The notes: generated by a model not told the origin, from the letters alone. A stretch of 64,000 nucleotides of DNA from an uncultured delta proteobacterium (GCA_903901335.1 CAIUQR010000034.1:53736-117735); one strand, 5' to 3'. Shown: positions 37,123 to 47,551, counted from the stretch's first letter. Numbers and translations: made by a program.

Positions 37123-37953
37123 TCAAATACTGAAGGTGACGATTTTGCCGGTGAATGGACACTTGAATCGCAGAGAATAGGCGCAGAGCTGGAGCGGAGA
37201 GGCGGACGATTTTCCCTTGATGCCGTACTTCGGGTCCCCGATAACGGGATGTCCCGTCTGACTCAGATGGCGTCTGATCTGATGAAATCTGCCGGTCTTA
37301 AGCTGGATGTCGATTGTGGTGCTGTTGCTCTCCGGTGTAAAGGCCGTCACCGAAATCGCCGTGATCGACTCCTTTCCATCAAGTGGTTGTGAGAGGGTGA
37401 CTATCTCGCCGACAGAGCCGATTTTCCCATATACTTCAGCCCGGTATCTCTTTTCTATCTCACCTTTTCTGAAAAGATTCGACAATGCAGAGGCGCCCTG
37501 TGTGGTATGGGCAAGAAGGACAAGTCCGAATGCCTCGCGGTCGAGACGGTGGACGGGCAGTATCTCCTTGCGGTACTTATAAAAAAGCTCGACACATCTG
37601 AGCAGCGCACAATGGTCGCCATACCGGGTGCCCTGGGTCAGCAGGTTTGCAGGTTTATACCAGACGCTGTAGTTTTTTTGCTCCGCGATGAGGCGTGGAT
37701 CAGGAGGGGCTGAAGAGAGCACCTTCGGATCATAATACAGCTCAACCTGGTCTCCGGGGAGAAGGTTATACGTTGCCTTGCGCAGCCGCTTTTCTTTATG
37801 GCCCGAGCGCTTGAGCCATACCGCGCCCTTGACCATGGCATCCTTGATCCTGAGTTTGGAAAGTCCGGTGGATGAAGCGAGAAGATTGCAGGCGGTGTCG
37901 GCTCTGGAGACAGTCACCCTGTGGTGTGACTGGCAATTCTCGTTACTTTCCAA
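37123..37953 (-). CDS. RluA-family pseudouridine synthase
   Basis: About 276 residues. The start is uncertain: TTG 37953 overlaps the upstream gene by 11 bp, while GTG 37917 would give a protein 12 residues shorter. A short S4-like start (LSKLRIKDAMVKGAVWLKR) precedes the catalytic domain with the Asp-containing HRLDREAFGLVLLAH and the TGRFHQIRRHL motif. It isomerises uridine in rRNA or tRNA; the target base is unknown. It is last in a minus-strand operon. Confidence 0.85.
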   Translation of the reverse strand: MESNENCQSHHRVTVSRADTACNLLASSTGLSKLRIKDAMVKGAVWLKRSGHKEKRLRKATYNLLPGDQVELYYDPKVLSSAPPDPRLIAEQKNYSVWYKPANLLTQGTRYGDHCALLRCVELFYKYRKEILPVHRLDREAFGLVLLAHTTQGASALSNLFRKGEIEKRYRAEVYGKIGSVGEIVTLSQPLDGKESITAISVTAFTPESNSTTIDIQLKTGRFHQIRRHLSQTGHPVIGDPKYGIKGKSSASPLQLCAYSLRFKCPFTGKIVTFSI

Positions 37954-38968
37954 AATTACAGACCGGGTAGCGGCAGTCTTTACAGGACCGGCAAAGCCCG
38001 CCGTGGCCGAGTTCGGCCAGTTCTTTCCGGCCGATGGACTCACCAGTGAGGATTCGGGGCAGTATCAGGTCAAAGACGGTGATTTTATGGAACATACCAC
38101 AGGCCGGCAGACCAAGCACAGGCACCTGTCCGATCCGGCTGGTCAGAAACATTGCCCCCGGCAGGACAGGGGTGCCGTAGACAATATCCGTGGCCCCCGC
38201 CCGCCGGATGCCTTCCCTGGTCACATCATCCGGATCGACGGACATCCCGCCGCTGGTAACGATCAGATCCGCGCCTGCCGATAGACATGCACCAATCGCC
38301 TCTGCAATAAGATCAGGGTCATCCGGGGTAAAGCGGACCTGCAGGATTTCCGAACCCAGTTCCTGTAATTTTCCCCGCAATACGGGCTCAAACCTGTCCT
38401 GTATCCGGCCATGAAAAACTTCATTGCCGGTGATGACCAGTCCTGCGCTTGCCTGGCGAAGAGTTCTGACCTGAATGACCGGGCTTCCGGATCCAGCGAT
38501 CTGCACGGCCTCTTCGATAATCACCCTGTCGGATAACAGGGGTATCAGTCGAGTTCCGGCAATGATCTCACCCTTCTTGACCGGGGTATTATCATGCAGG
38601 GTGGAACACATCACCTCGCCCAGCATATTAAAGCGCAACAGCGATTCTTTATTGATTTTCAGAAGACCATCCCGGTCGGCAAGGATTGTGATTTTTCCTT
38701 CCACCGGTGCAGACGAAGTCCTGGCCCCTTCTCCAATGAGCGCTGCAGACATGAGCCGGGCAGCCTCATCCTCATGGATCTGATGGGATTCGAGTTTGAC
38801 CACATAGATGTGTTCTTTTCCCAATCTTTTCAGGTGGGCGATATCTTCATCCCTGATGATATGCCCCTTTTTGAAGGCAGGGCCTTTGAAGGTTCCGGGC
38901 ACAATCTCGGTAATATCGTGAGGAAGGATCATGCCAACGGCATCATCCACGGGAATTGTCGTCTGCAT
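37943..38968 (-). CDS. MoeA/MogA-like molybdopterin-binding protein
   Basis: 341 residues. The C-terminal half has the MPT-binding core VITGNEVFHGRI, then DLIVTSGGMSVDPDDVTREGI and LPACGMF, as in molybdopterin-binding domains. The N-terminal part resembles the MoeA-related SAF-like region. A C-terminal Cys cluster (GLCRSCKDCRYPVC) is common in this group from anaerobes. It may serve in molybdenum cofactor maturation or sensing. The start is 6 bp after the sugar dehydrogenase stop. Confidence 0.8.
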   Translation of the reverse strand: MQTTIPVDDAVGMILPHDITEIVPGTFKGPAFKKGHIIRDEDIAHLKRLGKEHIYVVKLESHQIHEDEAARLMSAALIGEGARTSSAPVEGKITILADRDGLLKINKESLLRFNMLGEVMCSTLHDNTPVKKGEIIAGTRLIPLLSDRVIIEEAVQIAGSGSPVIQVRTLRQASAGLVITGNEVFHGRIQDRFEPVLRGKLQELGSEILQVRFTPDDPDLIAEAIGACLSAGADLIVTSGGMSVDPDDVTREGIRRAGATDIVYGTPVLPGAMFLTSRIGQVPVLGLPACGMFHKITVFDLILPRILTGESIGRKELAELGHGGLCRSCKDCRYPVCNFGK

Positions 38969-38974
38969 GGGATT

Positions 38975-40261
38975 TTAAAGGCCTCCATCCACCGATGCGG
39001 ATGGGAAAATATTTTTTACATCATAGAGAACGGAAAGTCCCTTGCGAAGGCTCCGGACCTGATCCACGGTCATCTCCTGAAATTGATGGTGGGCGACCGC
39101 AAAGACAATTCCGTCATACTGCTTTCTCAAGTCTTGTACCATGTTTATGCCATATTTTTTTCCGGCCTCTTCCTGGTTCACCCAGGGGTCATGGACATCT
39201 ACCTTGATGCCGAATTCACTGAACTCATTTATGATGTCGACAACTTTTGTATTGCGCAGGTCGGGACAGTCCTCTTTAAAGGTAAGTCCCATGACTAAAA
39301 CCTCCGCACGGGCGACATCGATCCCTTTTTTTACCATCAGTTTGATCACCTGGGAGGCGATATAAGAGCCCATATTATCGTTCAGACGACGGCCGGCAAG
39401 GATCATATCCGGCTGATATCCAACTTCCTGGGCCTTATGGGTCAGGTAATAGGGGTCGACCCCGATACAGTGACCGCCAACCAGACCGGGACGAAACGGC
39501 AGGAAATTCCATTTGGTCCCGGCTGCTTCCAGGACCTCAAGGGTGTTGATTCCAAGCCTGTTGAAAATCAATGAGAGTTCATTTACCAGGGCGATATTGA
39601 CATCCCGCTGCGTGTTTTCAATGACCTTGGCTGCCTCCGCAACCTTGATCGAACTGACCGGAAATGTCCCGGCGGTAATGATCGATTTATAGAGAGAGTC
39701 TACGAAATCAGCTGCCTCCGGGGTTGAGCCGGACGTCACCTTGACGATATTCGGCAACCGATGTTTTTTGTCGCCCGGATTGATTCGCTCCGGGCTGTAG
39801 CCACAGTAAAAGTCAGTGTTTAATCGGAGGCCAGATTCTTTCTCCAGGATCGGGACGCATACCTCTTCGGTAGCCCCTGGATAAACGGTTGACTCGTAAA
39901 TTACAACATCTCCCCGGCTCAGAACCTTTCCCACGGTATGCGAGGCTCCGATCAAGGGCCTGAAATCCGGGCGTTTGAAGGAGTCGATCGGAGTCGGTAC
40001 GGCAATGATATAGGTATTGGCCTTTTGTAACTCCTTCAGATCAGAGGCGTAAGACAGTTTCGTTGCTGCCCGGAGTTCCTGATCGGATACCTCCAGGGTG
40101 GAATCTGTACCTGATGCGAGCTCTGCCAGACGTTTTGTATTGAGATCAAATCCGGTTGTGCGGAATTTCTTCCCGAACTCCACAGCCAGAGGAAGACCTA
40201 CGTAGCCGAGTCCGATAATTCCGATTTGTGCCTGTTCCAGTGTGAGCATTGGGAAATCCAT
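38975..40261 (-). CDS. UDP-sugar 6-dehydrogenase family protein (TviB/WbpO-like)
   Basis: 428 residues. The NAD-binding motif [20 protein letters not shown], the conserved AVPTPID and ESTVYPGAT blocks and the catalytic Cys in [16 protein letters not shown] identify a four-electron UDP-sugar dehydrogenase. The sequence is most like the Vi-antigen/O-antigen type that oxidises UDP-GlcNAc or UDP-GalNAc to the uronic acid. It implies surface polysaccharide with aminouronic acids. The start could also be ATG 40249. Confidence 0.88.
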   Translation of the reverse strand: MDFPMLTLEQAQIGIIGLGYVGLPLAVEFGKKFRTTGFDLNTKRLAELASGTDSTLEVSDQELRAATKLSYASDLKELQKANTYIIAVPTPIDSFKRPDFRPLIGASHTVGKVLSRGDVVIYESTVYPGATEEVCVPILEKESGLRLNTDFYCGYSPERINPGDKKHRLPNIVKVTSGSTPEAADFVDSLYKSIITAGTFPVSSIKVAEAAKVIENTQRDVNIALVNELSLIFNRLGINTLEVLEAAGTKWNFLPFRPGLVGGHCIGVDPYYLTHKAQEVGYQPDMILAGRRLNDNMGSYIASQVIKLMVKKGIDVARAEVLVMGLTFKEDCPDLRNTKVVDIINEFSEFGIKVDVHDPWVNQEEAGKKYGINMVQDLRKQYDGIVFAVAHHQFQEMTVDQVRSLRKGLSVLYDVKNIFPSASVDGGL

Positions 40262-40330
40262 GAGGTTAAGTACGGGTAGTGGAGGACCTGCATTCTCTGA
40301 CTGTTTATCTATTTTAAATAACGGAAAATG

Positions 40331-41005
40331 TCAAACACCACGTAAGGTCTCCGGCCAGATAATGGAGTGAAGCTGGAGTTGGAGTCTGACCGGCAGCCTG
40401 TCCCGGAGAATCGCATCGGCAAGGTCTTTTATCGGAAAAAGGTCTTTGACCGGTGAAAAAAGGACCGGGGCGAAGGCAGGGAAGCCGTTTACAAGGACCA
40501 TATCTCTGGCCCATTCATAATCCTGAAGGCTGGAAAGGACGAATTTGACCTCAGTCGATCCTGGCCGCAAGGATGCCCGTTTTCTGATGGTCGGAATATT
40601 ATCCGGAAAAAGAGAAGACGAGCCGCTGCCTGGGCATTTGATATCCATGATTACTGTTGCTTCAATGGGAATGTCTGCAATGTCGAGTGATCCGTTGGTT
40701 TCAATGAGCACCGTCCTGCCGATAGCCAGCAGCCTTTCAATCAGCGCATTGACATTGGGTTGGAGCAGAGGCTCACCGCCGGTGATTTCGACCAGGACTC
40801 CGGGGGAGGAGGCGACAGAGGCCAGGATATCATCAACTTGGACAGTCCTGCCCTGTTCTTCCATGGCATACCGGGAATCACAGTATGAACAGTGCAGGTT
40901 GCATCCGGACAACCTGATAAAGACACAGGGAAAGCCGGAAAAGGTCGACTCCCCCTGGATGGAATAAAACAGCTCTGAAATTTCCAGAGTCTTACTGTCT
41001 GCCAT
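40331..41005 (-). CDS. queE: 7-carboxy-7-deazaguanine synthase
   Basis: 224 residues. The N-terminal FYSIQGESTFSGFPCVFIRL and the radical-SAM Cys motif CNLHCSYC identify QueE. It converts 6-carboxytetrahydropterin to CDG in the queuosine/preQ0 pathway. The start overlaps the queD end by 14 bp, so substrate-producing and substrate-using enzymes are coupled. Confidence 0.94.
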   Translation of the reverse strand: MADSKTLEISELFYSIQGESTFSGFPCVFIRLSGCNLHCSYCDSRYAMEEQGRTVQVDDILASVASSPGVLVEITGGEPLLQPNVNALIERLLAIGRTVLIETNGSLDIADIPIEATVIMDIKCPGSGSSSLFPDNIPTIRKRASLRPGSTEVKFVLSSLQDYEWARDMVLVNGFPAFAPVLFSPVKDLFPIKDLADAILRDRLPVRLQLQLHSIIWPETLRGV

Positions 41006-41366
41006 AATAGGTAAGCCCGGAATTGTCGGTTTCCATCACGGTGATACTGTGTAAATGATATCTGTCGTGTACGAGCTGTTCCTGCAGATTCTCGAAGATG
41101 AATATCGCGATATGTTCGGAAGAGGGATTCTTGTCGCGAAATGCCGGTAATCCGTTCAGGTCGCGATGATCCAGTTCATCGATGACTTTTTTTACCACCT
41201 GCTTTAAGATCTTGAAATCTATTCCCATTCCGAGTTTGTCAAGATCAGTGGCCCTGACAGTGACCTCAACTTTCCAGTTGTGTCCATGGGGATGCTCGCA
41301 GTCACCCGGATAATCGCGGAGATGATGCGCACCCGCGAAATGGGTTTTGATTGATATGTCAAACAT
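40992..41366 (-). CDS. queD: 6-carboxytetrahydropterin synthase
   Basis: 124 residues. Zinc ligands are in FAGAHHL and HPHGHNW, followed by the conserved DFKILKQVV and LDHRDLN blocks of the PTPS/QueD family. It makes 6-carboxytetrahydropterin from dihydroneopterin triphosphate. It is first gene of a minus-strand operon (queD-queE and probably on to 37123). Confidence 0.94.
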   Translation of the reverse strand: MFDISIKTHFAGAHHLRDYPGDCEHPHGHNWKVEVTVRATDLDKLGMGIDFKILKQVVKKVIDELDHRDLNGLPAFRDKNPSSEHIAIFIFENLQEQLVHDRYHLHSITVMETDNSGLTYYGRQ

Positions 41367-41602
41367 AGGGTTTCTCCTGTGGAAAGGTTCTGGGTGTTTT
41401 GTATTTATTCGTCGTCTTTTTACAAGATACCTTGAAAAGATACCTGTGAAAATGGTAAGACAAACAGCGAATTGCCTGACGTCGGCATTGAATTTAATGC
41501 CGATAGAGAGTATTTACAATGTCTTCTCATTCTTTTTGCCGGGTTTGTCCATTCCAGCCTGAGCAATTTTTCAAAAGATATTTACTGAAAGGAACGTAAC
41601 GC

Positions 41603-42982
41603 ATGGCTGTCATAGCGCCCCTGAAAGGGGTTAGGTATAACCCCGATCTCGTAGGGAAAATTGACGATGTTGTAACACCTCCATACGATGTTATCAATGA
41701 AAATTCGGTAGAATCATTTGTCTCAAAGACACCATACTCGATGATACGCCTGGATATTACGAAAAATCCGGGGCCATCGGATGGAAGTGATGCCCGTTAT
41801 GTCGAGGCGGCATCCCTTTTTCAGCAATGGCTCAAGGAAGGAATTTTGATCAGAGATACAGAAGATTCTCTGTATTTTTATGAGGTCGACTACTTTCATC
41901 CCCCGTCCGGAGAGAGACGTGTCCGTAAAGGGCTTGTCTGTCTTGTTGGTCTGGCGGAATTCTCGGAGAGGATCGTCAAGCCTCACGAGAGGACCTTTGA
42001 TACGGTTATTGAAGATCGCCTGAAGCTGACCAGATATTGTCAGGCCCAGTTCAGTCAGGTCTTTTCCTTATTTTCCGATCATGAAAATAAGGTCATCAGC
42101 CTTCTGGAACAGGGTCAGGGAAGACCGGTAGGTACCGTGACCGATGCCGATGGCTGTGTTCACAGTCTCCGGCAGGTCACCGATCCGGAGATCATCAGGA
42201 AGATCCAGGTTATTTTTCAGGAGAAATCGCTGTATATTGCCGACGGTCACCACCGGTATACAACGGCACTGGCCTATAGAAAATATATAAAGGGGCTTCA
42301 CGGAGGGCTTTCCGAAAAGAGCCCTGCCAACCATATCATGATGTATCTCTGTCCGATGGAAGATCCCGGCCTGTCGGTTTTGCCGACACACAGGCTCCTG
42401 AACTGGCCGGGGAAGATGGAGGTAGAGGAGTTGATCGAGAGATTGGCCAGGGGTTTTGAGCTCGAAGAGATTACAGTCGGCAGCCGAGAGATCCTGATCG
42501 GCGAGGTCCTGGCCAGGATGGCGGAAATTGAGCAGATGTCCCCGCAGAAGACCTCAACCACCTTTGGCGTCTATCATCCCGGCGAAGACAGATGTTTTCT
42601 CCTGAAAATGAAACCGGAATCAATCAAAGAAATCGCCGAAAAAGAGGAGTGTCTGCGGGAGCTTGATGTCGTTATTCTTTCTGATCTCATCATCGAAAAA
42701 TATTTTAACCTCGATTATCACCGATGTGAGCAAGAGAATCTTGTCCGCTATTTCAGTGATCCCGATGAGGCCTTGGATACCGCGGTGAAAACCTGTACCG
42801 CCTGCGAAGATGTCATGCCGCTGCTCTTTGTGATGAATCCGACCCGGGTAGAACAGGTAAAGAACGTTGCCGATCAGAACCGGATTATGCCGCACAAATC
42901 GACCTACTTTTATCCGAAGGTCATGACCGGACTTCTCTTTAACCGGCTTGTTCATGAAGAGGTGATAAACCGTCTTGACTGA
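41603..42982 (+). CDS. DUF1015-family protein
   Basis: 459 residues. The opening APLKGVRYNPDLVGKIDDVV and TPPYDVI, then YIADGHHRYTTALAYR, are characteristic of DUF1015 (a ParB/SerK-like fold). Some relatives are free-serine kinases, but the activity of this branch is not known. It begins a plus-strand run of genes reaching thiL; trmN6 starts inside its last codons. Confidence 0.85.
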   Translation: MAVIAPLKGVRYNPDLVGKIDDVVTPPYDVINENSVESFVSKTPYSMIRLDITKNPGPSDGSDARYVEAASLFQQWLKEGILIRDTEDSLYFYEVDYFHPPSGERRVRKGLVCLVGLAEFSERIVKPHERTFDTVIEDRLKLTRYCQAQFSQVFSLFSDHENKVISLLEQGQGRPVGTVTDADGCVHSLRQVTDPEIIRKIQVIFQEKSLYIADGHHRYTTALAYRKYIKGLHGGLSEKSPANHIMMYLCPMEDPGLSVLPTHRLLNWPGKMEVEELIERLARGFELEEITVGSREILIGEVLARMAEIEQMSPQKTSTTFGVYHPGEDRCFLLKMKPESIKEIAEKEECLRELDVVILSDLIIEKYFNLDYHRCEQENLVRYFSDPDEALDTAVKTCTACEDVMPLLFVMNPTRVEQVKNVADQNRIMPHKSTYFYPKVMTGLLFNRLVHEEVINRLD

Positions 42983-43802
42983 TCTGCATATCCGGCATGA
43001 AGAGAGAGGACCAGATGTCACTGTCGACAGCCTGTTCGATGGTCAAATGGTCTGTCGGCAACCCCGGCAAGGCTACCGGTTTTCTCTTGATTCTATTCTG
43101 CTTGCTCATTTTTCAGCGGTCCGGCAGGGTGACACAATTCTCGATATGGGCTGCGGTTGCGGGATTGTCGGACTCATCATGATGTTCCGCTGGCAGACGC
43201 TTTTGAAGGAACTGGTCGGGCTGGAGATCCAGCCGGAACTTGCAGAACTCGCCGGTAAGAATGGACGATTGAACGGATTTGACAAGAAGTACAAAATCGT
43301 GGAGGGTGATCTCCGCACTATCAAAGCCTCTTTCCCCGCAGAATCTTTCTCCCGGGTGGTCTGTAATCCACCTTTTTATACGTCAGGCTCCGGCAGAGAA
43401 AGTACCGACAGACAATCGCTGATAGCCCGTCACCAGGTCTGCTCATCAACGGATCAGGTGATGGCGGCGGCTTCCTGGGTGGTGAAAAACCGTGGATCGG
43501 CGTGTGTTGTTTTCCCCGCAGACAGATTGATCGAACTTGTCGGTTCGATGGTAGCGGCACACTTTCAGCCGAAAAGGATGCAGATGGTGTACAGTTATCC
43601 CGGAAAGAAGAGAACGGCCAGACTGGTACTGATCGAGGCGATAAAAAACGGAGGGCCGGGAGTCGCAATACTTCCCCCTTTCTGTATCTATCAGAAAAAA
43701 AACGGTGCTTATACGAATGAGATGCAGAGGTTGTATGAGGGGCATTGGGAGGAGCAGGGAATTACACCTGGAAACGAAGGTCATATCATGAATACCATGT
43801 GA
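42975..43802 (+). CDS. trmN6: tRNA1(Val) A37 N6-methyltransferase-like protein
   Basis: 275 residues from TTG 42975, which overlaps the upstream stop by 8 bp and has GAGGTG 11 nt before it. The SAM motif is ILDMGCGCGIVGL, and the N6-adenine catalytic motif is NPPFY. The opening QGYRFSLDSILLAHF matches the YfiC/TrmN6 family. It would methylate A37 of tRNA-Val. Confidence 0.85.
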   Translation: MTDLHIRHEERGPDVTVDSLFDGQMVCRQPRQGYRFSLDSILLAHFSAVRQGDTILDMGCGCGIVGLIMMFRWQTLLKELVGLEIQPELAELAGKNGRLNGFDKKYKIVEGDLRTIKASFPAESFSRVVCNPPFYTSGSGRESTDRQSLIARHQVCSSTDQVMAAASWVVKNRGSACVVFPADRLIELVGSMVAAHFQPKRMQMVYSYPGKKRTARLVLIEAIKNGGPGVAILPPFCIYQKKNGAYTNEMQRLYEGHWEEQGITPGNEGHIMNTM

Positions 43803-43808
43803 TTATCA

Positions 43809-45350
43809 ATGCTTGCAAAAGTAATGAGTAGCACGGTAATCGGGGTTGACGGGGTACCGATAGAGGTTGAGGTGGATATCGCCTTCGGGCTGCCGATGTT
43901 TTCTACCGTTGGTCTGCCCGAAGGAGCGGTCCGTGAAAGCAAGGACAGGGTCAAGGCGGCGATCAATAACAGCGGCTATGATTTTCCTCAAAATAAAATT
44001 ACGGTCAACCTGGCACCCGCCGATGTCAAAAAAAGCGGTTCCGGTTACGATCTGCCGATGGCTATCGGCATCCTTGCCGCCTCAGGGATTATAAAAGATT
44101 CGATACATCCGCATTATTGTATTGTGGGCGAGCTTTCTCTGGACGGGGGTGTCCGTCCGGTCAGCGGCATATTGCCGATGACGCTTGCAGCCAGAGAGCA
44201 AGGATTAAAAGGCGTCATTGTACCCGACGCCAATAAGGCGGAGGCCGCAATTGTTGACGGGATTGATGTCATTGCCGTGGAATTCCTCCATCAGGCGGTA
44301 GAGTTTGTTGCAGGCCTCAAGGCCATCACGCCGTTTTCCGTCGATTGCCAGACCCTGTTTTTTGATTCGAGGGTATTTGATGTCGATTTTGAAGACGTGA
44401 AGGGGCAGGAACATGTGAAAAGGGCGCTGGAGATCGCGGCTTCCGGAGGGCACAATATCCTGATGAAAGGACCCCCGGGTTCGGGGAAGACCATGCTTGC
44501 CCGCCGTTTGCCGACAATTCTGCCTGATCTGACCTTTGCAGAGGCCTTGGAGACAACGAAGATATATAGTATAGTCGGCACACTCCCGCAAGGTCGTGCC
44601 CTTTTGTCCACCCGCCCGTTTCGTGCTCCGCATCATACCATCTCGGATGCCGGTCTGATTGGGGGCGGTTCAAATCCTAAACCCGGCGAAGTCTCTCTTG
44701 CCCATAACGGTGTCCTTTTTCTCGACGAACTGCCTGAGTTCAAAAAACATGTTCTAGAGGTTCTGCGCCAGCCTTTGGAGGATGGAACGGTGACGATTGC
44801 CAGGGCGAATTCAGCCGTCTGCTTTCCCTCCCGCTTCGTCCTGGCGGTGGCGCTGAATCCTTGTCCCTGCGGGTTTTTTGGCGATAAGCGGAACCAATGC
44901 AACTGCAATGCCGGTCAGATTCAACGCTATGAAAGCAGGTTATCCGGACCTCTGCTTGATCGTATCGATCTGCATCTTGAGGTCCCGGCCCTACCATTCC
45001 AGGAGATGAGCGCCGTCAAAAAAGGGGAGTCTTCGCATCATATCAGAAAACGGGTGGTTGCGACGCGAAACATCCAGAAAGACCGATTCGAGGAAAGGCG
45101 GAATCTGCATTGCAACAGCCAGATGGGACCAAAAGAGATTGAAAAATATTGTGCCCTTGATTCCGGATCGATGAAACTGCTGGAAAAAAGTGTTGAGCGG
45201 CTGCGGCTGTCGGCACGTGCATATCACCGCATCCTGAAAATTGCCAGAACGATCGCTGACATGGATACGCAAGAATCGATACAGCTGGCTCATGTCGCCG
45301 AGGCAATCCAATACAGACGAATGAACACACATAATTTTATTTACAGATAG
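43809..45350 (+). CDS. comM: YifB/ComM Mg-chelatase-like AAA+ ATPase
   Basis: 513 residues. The N-terminal ChlI/Lon-like domain has GLPMFSTVGLPEGAV. The AAA+ core has Walker A GPPGSGKTMLARRLP, and the conserved RPFRAPHHTISDAGLIGGG and NPCPCGFFGD blocks follow. ComM is a branch-migration helicase that helps integrate foreign DNA during natural transformation. It follows trmN6 by 6 bp. Confidence 0.93.
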   Translation: MLAKVMSSTVIGVDGVPIEVEVDIAFGLPMFSTVGLPEGAVRESKDRVKAAINNSGYDFPQNKITVNLAPADVKKSGSGYDLPMAIGILAASGIIKDSIHPHYCIVGELSLDGGVRPVSGILPMTLAAREQGLKGVIVPDANKAEAAIVDGIDVIAVEFLHQAVEFVAGLKAITPFSVDCQTLFFDSRVFDVDFEDVKGQEHVKRALEIAASGGHNILMKGPPGSGKTMLARRLPTILPDLTFAEALETTKIYSIVGTLPQGRALLSTRPFRAPHHTISDAGLIGGGSNPKPGEVSLAHNGVLFLDELPEFKKHVLEVLRQPLEDGTVTIARANSAVCFPSRFVLAVALNPCPCGFFGDKRNQCNCNAGQIQRYESRLSGPLLDRIDLHLEVPALPFQEMSAVKKGESSHHIRKRVVATRNIQKDRFEERRNLHCNSQMGPKEIEKYCALDSGSMKLLEKSVERLRLSARAYHRILKIARTIADMDTQESIQLAHVAEAIQYRRMNTHNFIYR

Positions 45351-45380
45351 ACAACCCGTTTTTTAATACCGGAGTGCTCG

Positions 45381-47096
45381 ATGAAGAAGATCGTAATTCT
45401 GTTCCTTGTTGTTGCCCTTATGGCGACCGGCCTTTTCTTTTTACTCAAAGCAGAAAAGAAGACTGTGGCGACTCCGGCCGCCTTTATTTCCGAGGATGTC
45501 CTCGTCTGTTTTACCCAGAAAGATTTGGGGCGGATGCTGGATGATTTTAAGAAATCCCGTCTCGGTAAGACGTTTAGTCAGATTGATTTTGTGAAGATGG
45601 CGGAAGATATGGGGCTTCCCCAGGAGAATATATCATTTCTGAAGAAGGGTCAGGATGAAACCAATGATTTTGTTAATGGCCCAATTTTTAAGGAATTATT
45701 TAACAATGAATTTACGGTTGCTCTTTTTCCGATAGACACGTCAAGTCTCGAAAATCCTGCCGGGAGGATTGAGGAGCATCTGTTGATGATCGCCAAACCC
45801 GAACATGGTACGCAATTGATCAATCTGTTGACCTCCGGATTTATGAAGGTCGTCAACCAGACCAGCGTGTTGTATGGCAAATATACCATCAAACTTTTTC
45901 AGCTGGAAAAGGGGCGGACTCTTGCCGCAATAGCGGTGCAGGATCTGGTCTTGATTGCATTCGATGAACGGATTATCCGGGATTCTCTTGACCGCTATGA
46001 CAAAAAAAAGAGATCGCTGAATGACAATGAGGGGTTTTTGAAGCTCAGGCCACTATTTAAGGACCCTGTGTCCTTCAGCTATTTCGGGATGGAATCGCTG
46101 CAAAAACAGATGGAGATCCTCCTTGAAAAGACGGATCTCAAACAGAAAGACCTGCTGAAAGATGCCTGGAGAAAATGGAGCGGTCTGCAGGCGGCAGGAT
46201 ATGGTGTCTGGCGGGAAGCAGATGGGAGCAGAGACAAAGGAGTGTTCATTGTCGATAACGCAAAACTTGATCCCGCGCTCAGAAATTTTTATGCAACACC
46301 TTCCGAAAAGAATGCTTCTCTAGCGATTGTTCCGCAGAATGTCCTTGCCTATTACTGGACCAATACCATGGATTTTCCGGCCTACTGGAAAATGTATCGG
46401 CAAGGTTCTGGTTTCAGCCAGAAAAAGATAGATGCGATACGTGAGGATGCAAAGAGACAATTCGGGATGGATATCGAAACAATCCTTGGTCTTTTGGACA
46501 GGCAATGCGGTCTGATGGTCCAGGATGGAGAGGGAAAAAGGTTTCTCCCTGTACCGGATTTTTCGATGTTTGTGAAATTGAAAGACAGTAATCGAGTGAG
46601 TGAGCTTGTACGAAATTTCTTGAAAAATAATGGAATCCCGGTGCAGACACAGGACTATAAAGGGGTCGGGATCTCCTCTATGGCCGCATTTTCCCAAGGT
46701 GGCCTGATGCCCGTTTATGTCATTCACGATCAGTACCTGATCGTGGCCAGCAGTATGGGAATGATCAAACAGATAATCGACACGATGAAAGAGGGGCATG
46801 GCCTTGCGGACAATCCTCGTTTTCAGAAGGTCAGCACCGGCCTGCTTGATGAGAATAATTCCGTTGGTTATCTCCGTGTGGGAGATATGATGCGTGCAAC
46901 CAAGGGTATGGTGGGCTGGGGGAGAGCGGTAATTGCAATCCAGGATCAGGGGAGTGCAAAAAATTCAGAAATCGTGATCGACCGTCTGGTGAACCCGTTG
47001 CTGGATGGACTTTCGATGTATTCGGATGTAGGCTTACGAAGCCGGATTGATCCAAATCAGATCCTTATAGAATCCACAACCGTTATTGAACACTAA
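45381..47096 (+). CDS. Membrane-anchored protein of unknown function
   Basis: 571 residues. One N-terminal hydrophobic segment (IVILFLVVALMATGLFFLL) acts as signal anchor, and the rest should be periplasmic. Repeated alpha/beta segments such as FVKLKDSNRVSELVRNFLKN and LLMIAKPEHGTQLINLLTSG suggest two related halves, reminiscent of DUF3352-like proteins; this is an inference. No catalytic motif is seen. It lies between comM and a second unknown gene in the operon. Confidence 0.6.
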   Translation: MKKIVILFLVVALMATGLFFLLKAEKKTVATPAAFISEDVLVCFTQKDLGRMLDDFKKSRLGKTFSQIDFVKMAEDMGLPQENISFLKKGQDETNDFVNGPIFKELFNNEFTVALFPIDTSSLENPAGRIEEHLLMIAKPEHGTQLINLLTSGFMKVVNQTSVLYGKYTIKLFQLEKGRTLAAIAVQDLVLIAFDERIIRDSLDRYDKKKRSLNDNEGFLKLRPLFKDPVSFSYFGMESLQKQMEILLEKTDLKQKDLLKDAWRKWSGLQAAGYGVWREADGSRDKGVFIVDNAKLDPALRNFYATPSEKNASLAIVPQNVLAYYWTNTMDFPAYWKMYRQGSGFSQKKIDAIREDAKRQFGMDIETILGLLDRQCGLMVQDGEGKRFLPVPDFSMFVKLKDSNRVSELVRNFLKNNGIPVQTQDYKGVGISSMAAFSQGGLMPVYVIHDQYLIVASSMGMIKQIIDTMKEGHGLADNPRFQKVSTGLLDENNSVGYLRVGDMMRATKGMVGWGRAVIAIQDQGSAKNSEIVIDRLVNPLLDGLSMYSDVGLRSRIDPNQILIESTTVIEH

Positions 47097-47127
47097 GAGA
47101 ACGGGAAGCGAAAGGCGAAAATCTCAA

Positions 47128-47505
47128 ATGGCACAGGAAATGGAAAAGTTTGTCACAGAGCTCAAGCAGATTATTGCCTTTAAAAATAGTACTGACACTG
47201 GCGATATTGTACTGATAGCAGCTCAAGAGCCGCCGATGCTCGTCTATGCCCTAGTCACTGCAATTGAAAGGGATGCAAGCCGGAAGGATGAGTGGTGGCA
47301 AGTGGGCATGTCGATGCTGACGGTACCGCCGCAACAGATTACCTGGACCTTGCGGACACATCAGATGACGGGGATGGAGGTGTTCACGATGGGTGGAGAG
47401 GAACGATTTATGAAGGCCGTTGATTTCGGCACCGGCACGAGGCCATCGACCGGGAATGCCAAAAAGGATACGGGGAAGGGGCCGGGCTTAAAGCGCGTGA
47501 AGTGA
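47128..47505 (+). CDS. Conserved-looking small protein, unknown function
   Basis: 125 residues from ATG 47128; an in-frame TTG at 47086 would overlap the upstream gene. A compact domain includes DIVLIAAQEPPMLVYALVTA, WWQVGMSML and ITWTLRTHQMTGMEVFTMGG, followed by a basic, disordered tail (GTRPSTGNAKKDTGKGPG). No family is recognised. The position between an envelope protein and thiL gives no clear hint. Confidence 0.55.
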   Translation: MAQEMEKFVTELKQIIAFKNSTDTGDIVLIAAQEPPMLVYALVTAIERDASRKDEWWQVGMSMLTVPPQQITWTLRTHQMTGMEVFTMGGEERFMKAVDFGTGTRPSTGNAKKDTGKGPGLKRVK

Positions 47506-47551
47506 TCCTCTTACCTGGAGTATCTCCTGCTTCCTGGACGAAAAGGTGGAT

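Noticed and set aside
37108..37131. AGTATTTG/CAAATACT stem between lpxB and the pseudouridine synthase as terminator
   Set aside because: No T-run follows on either strand, and it overlaps the synthase stop codon.
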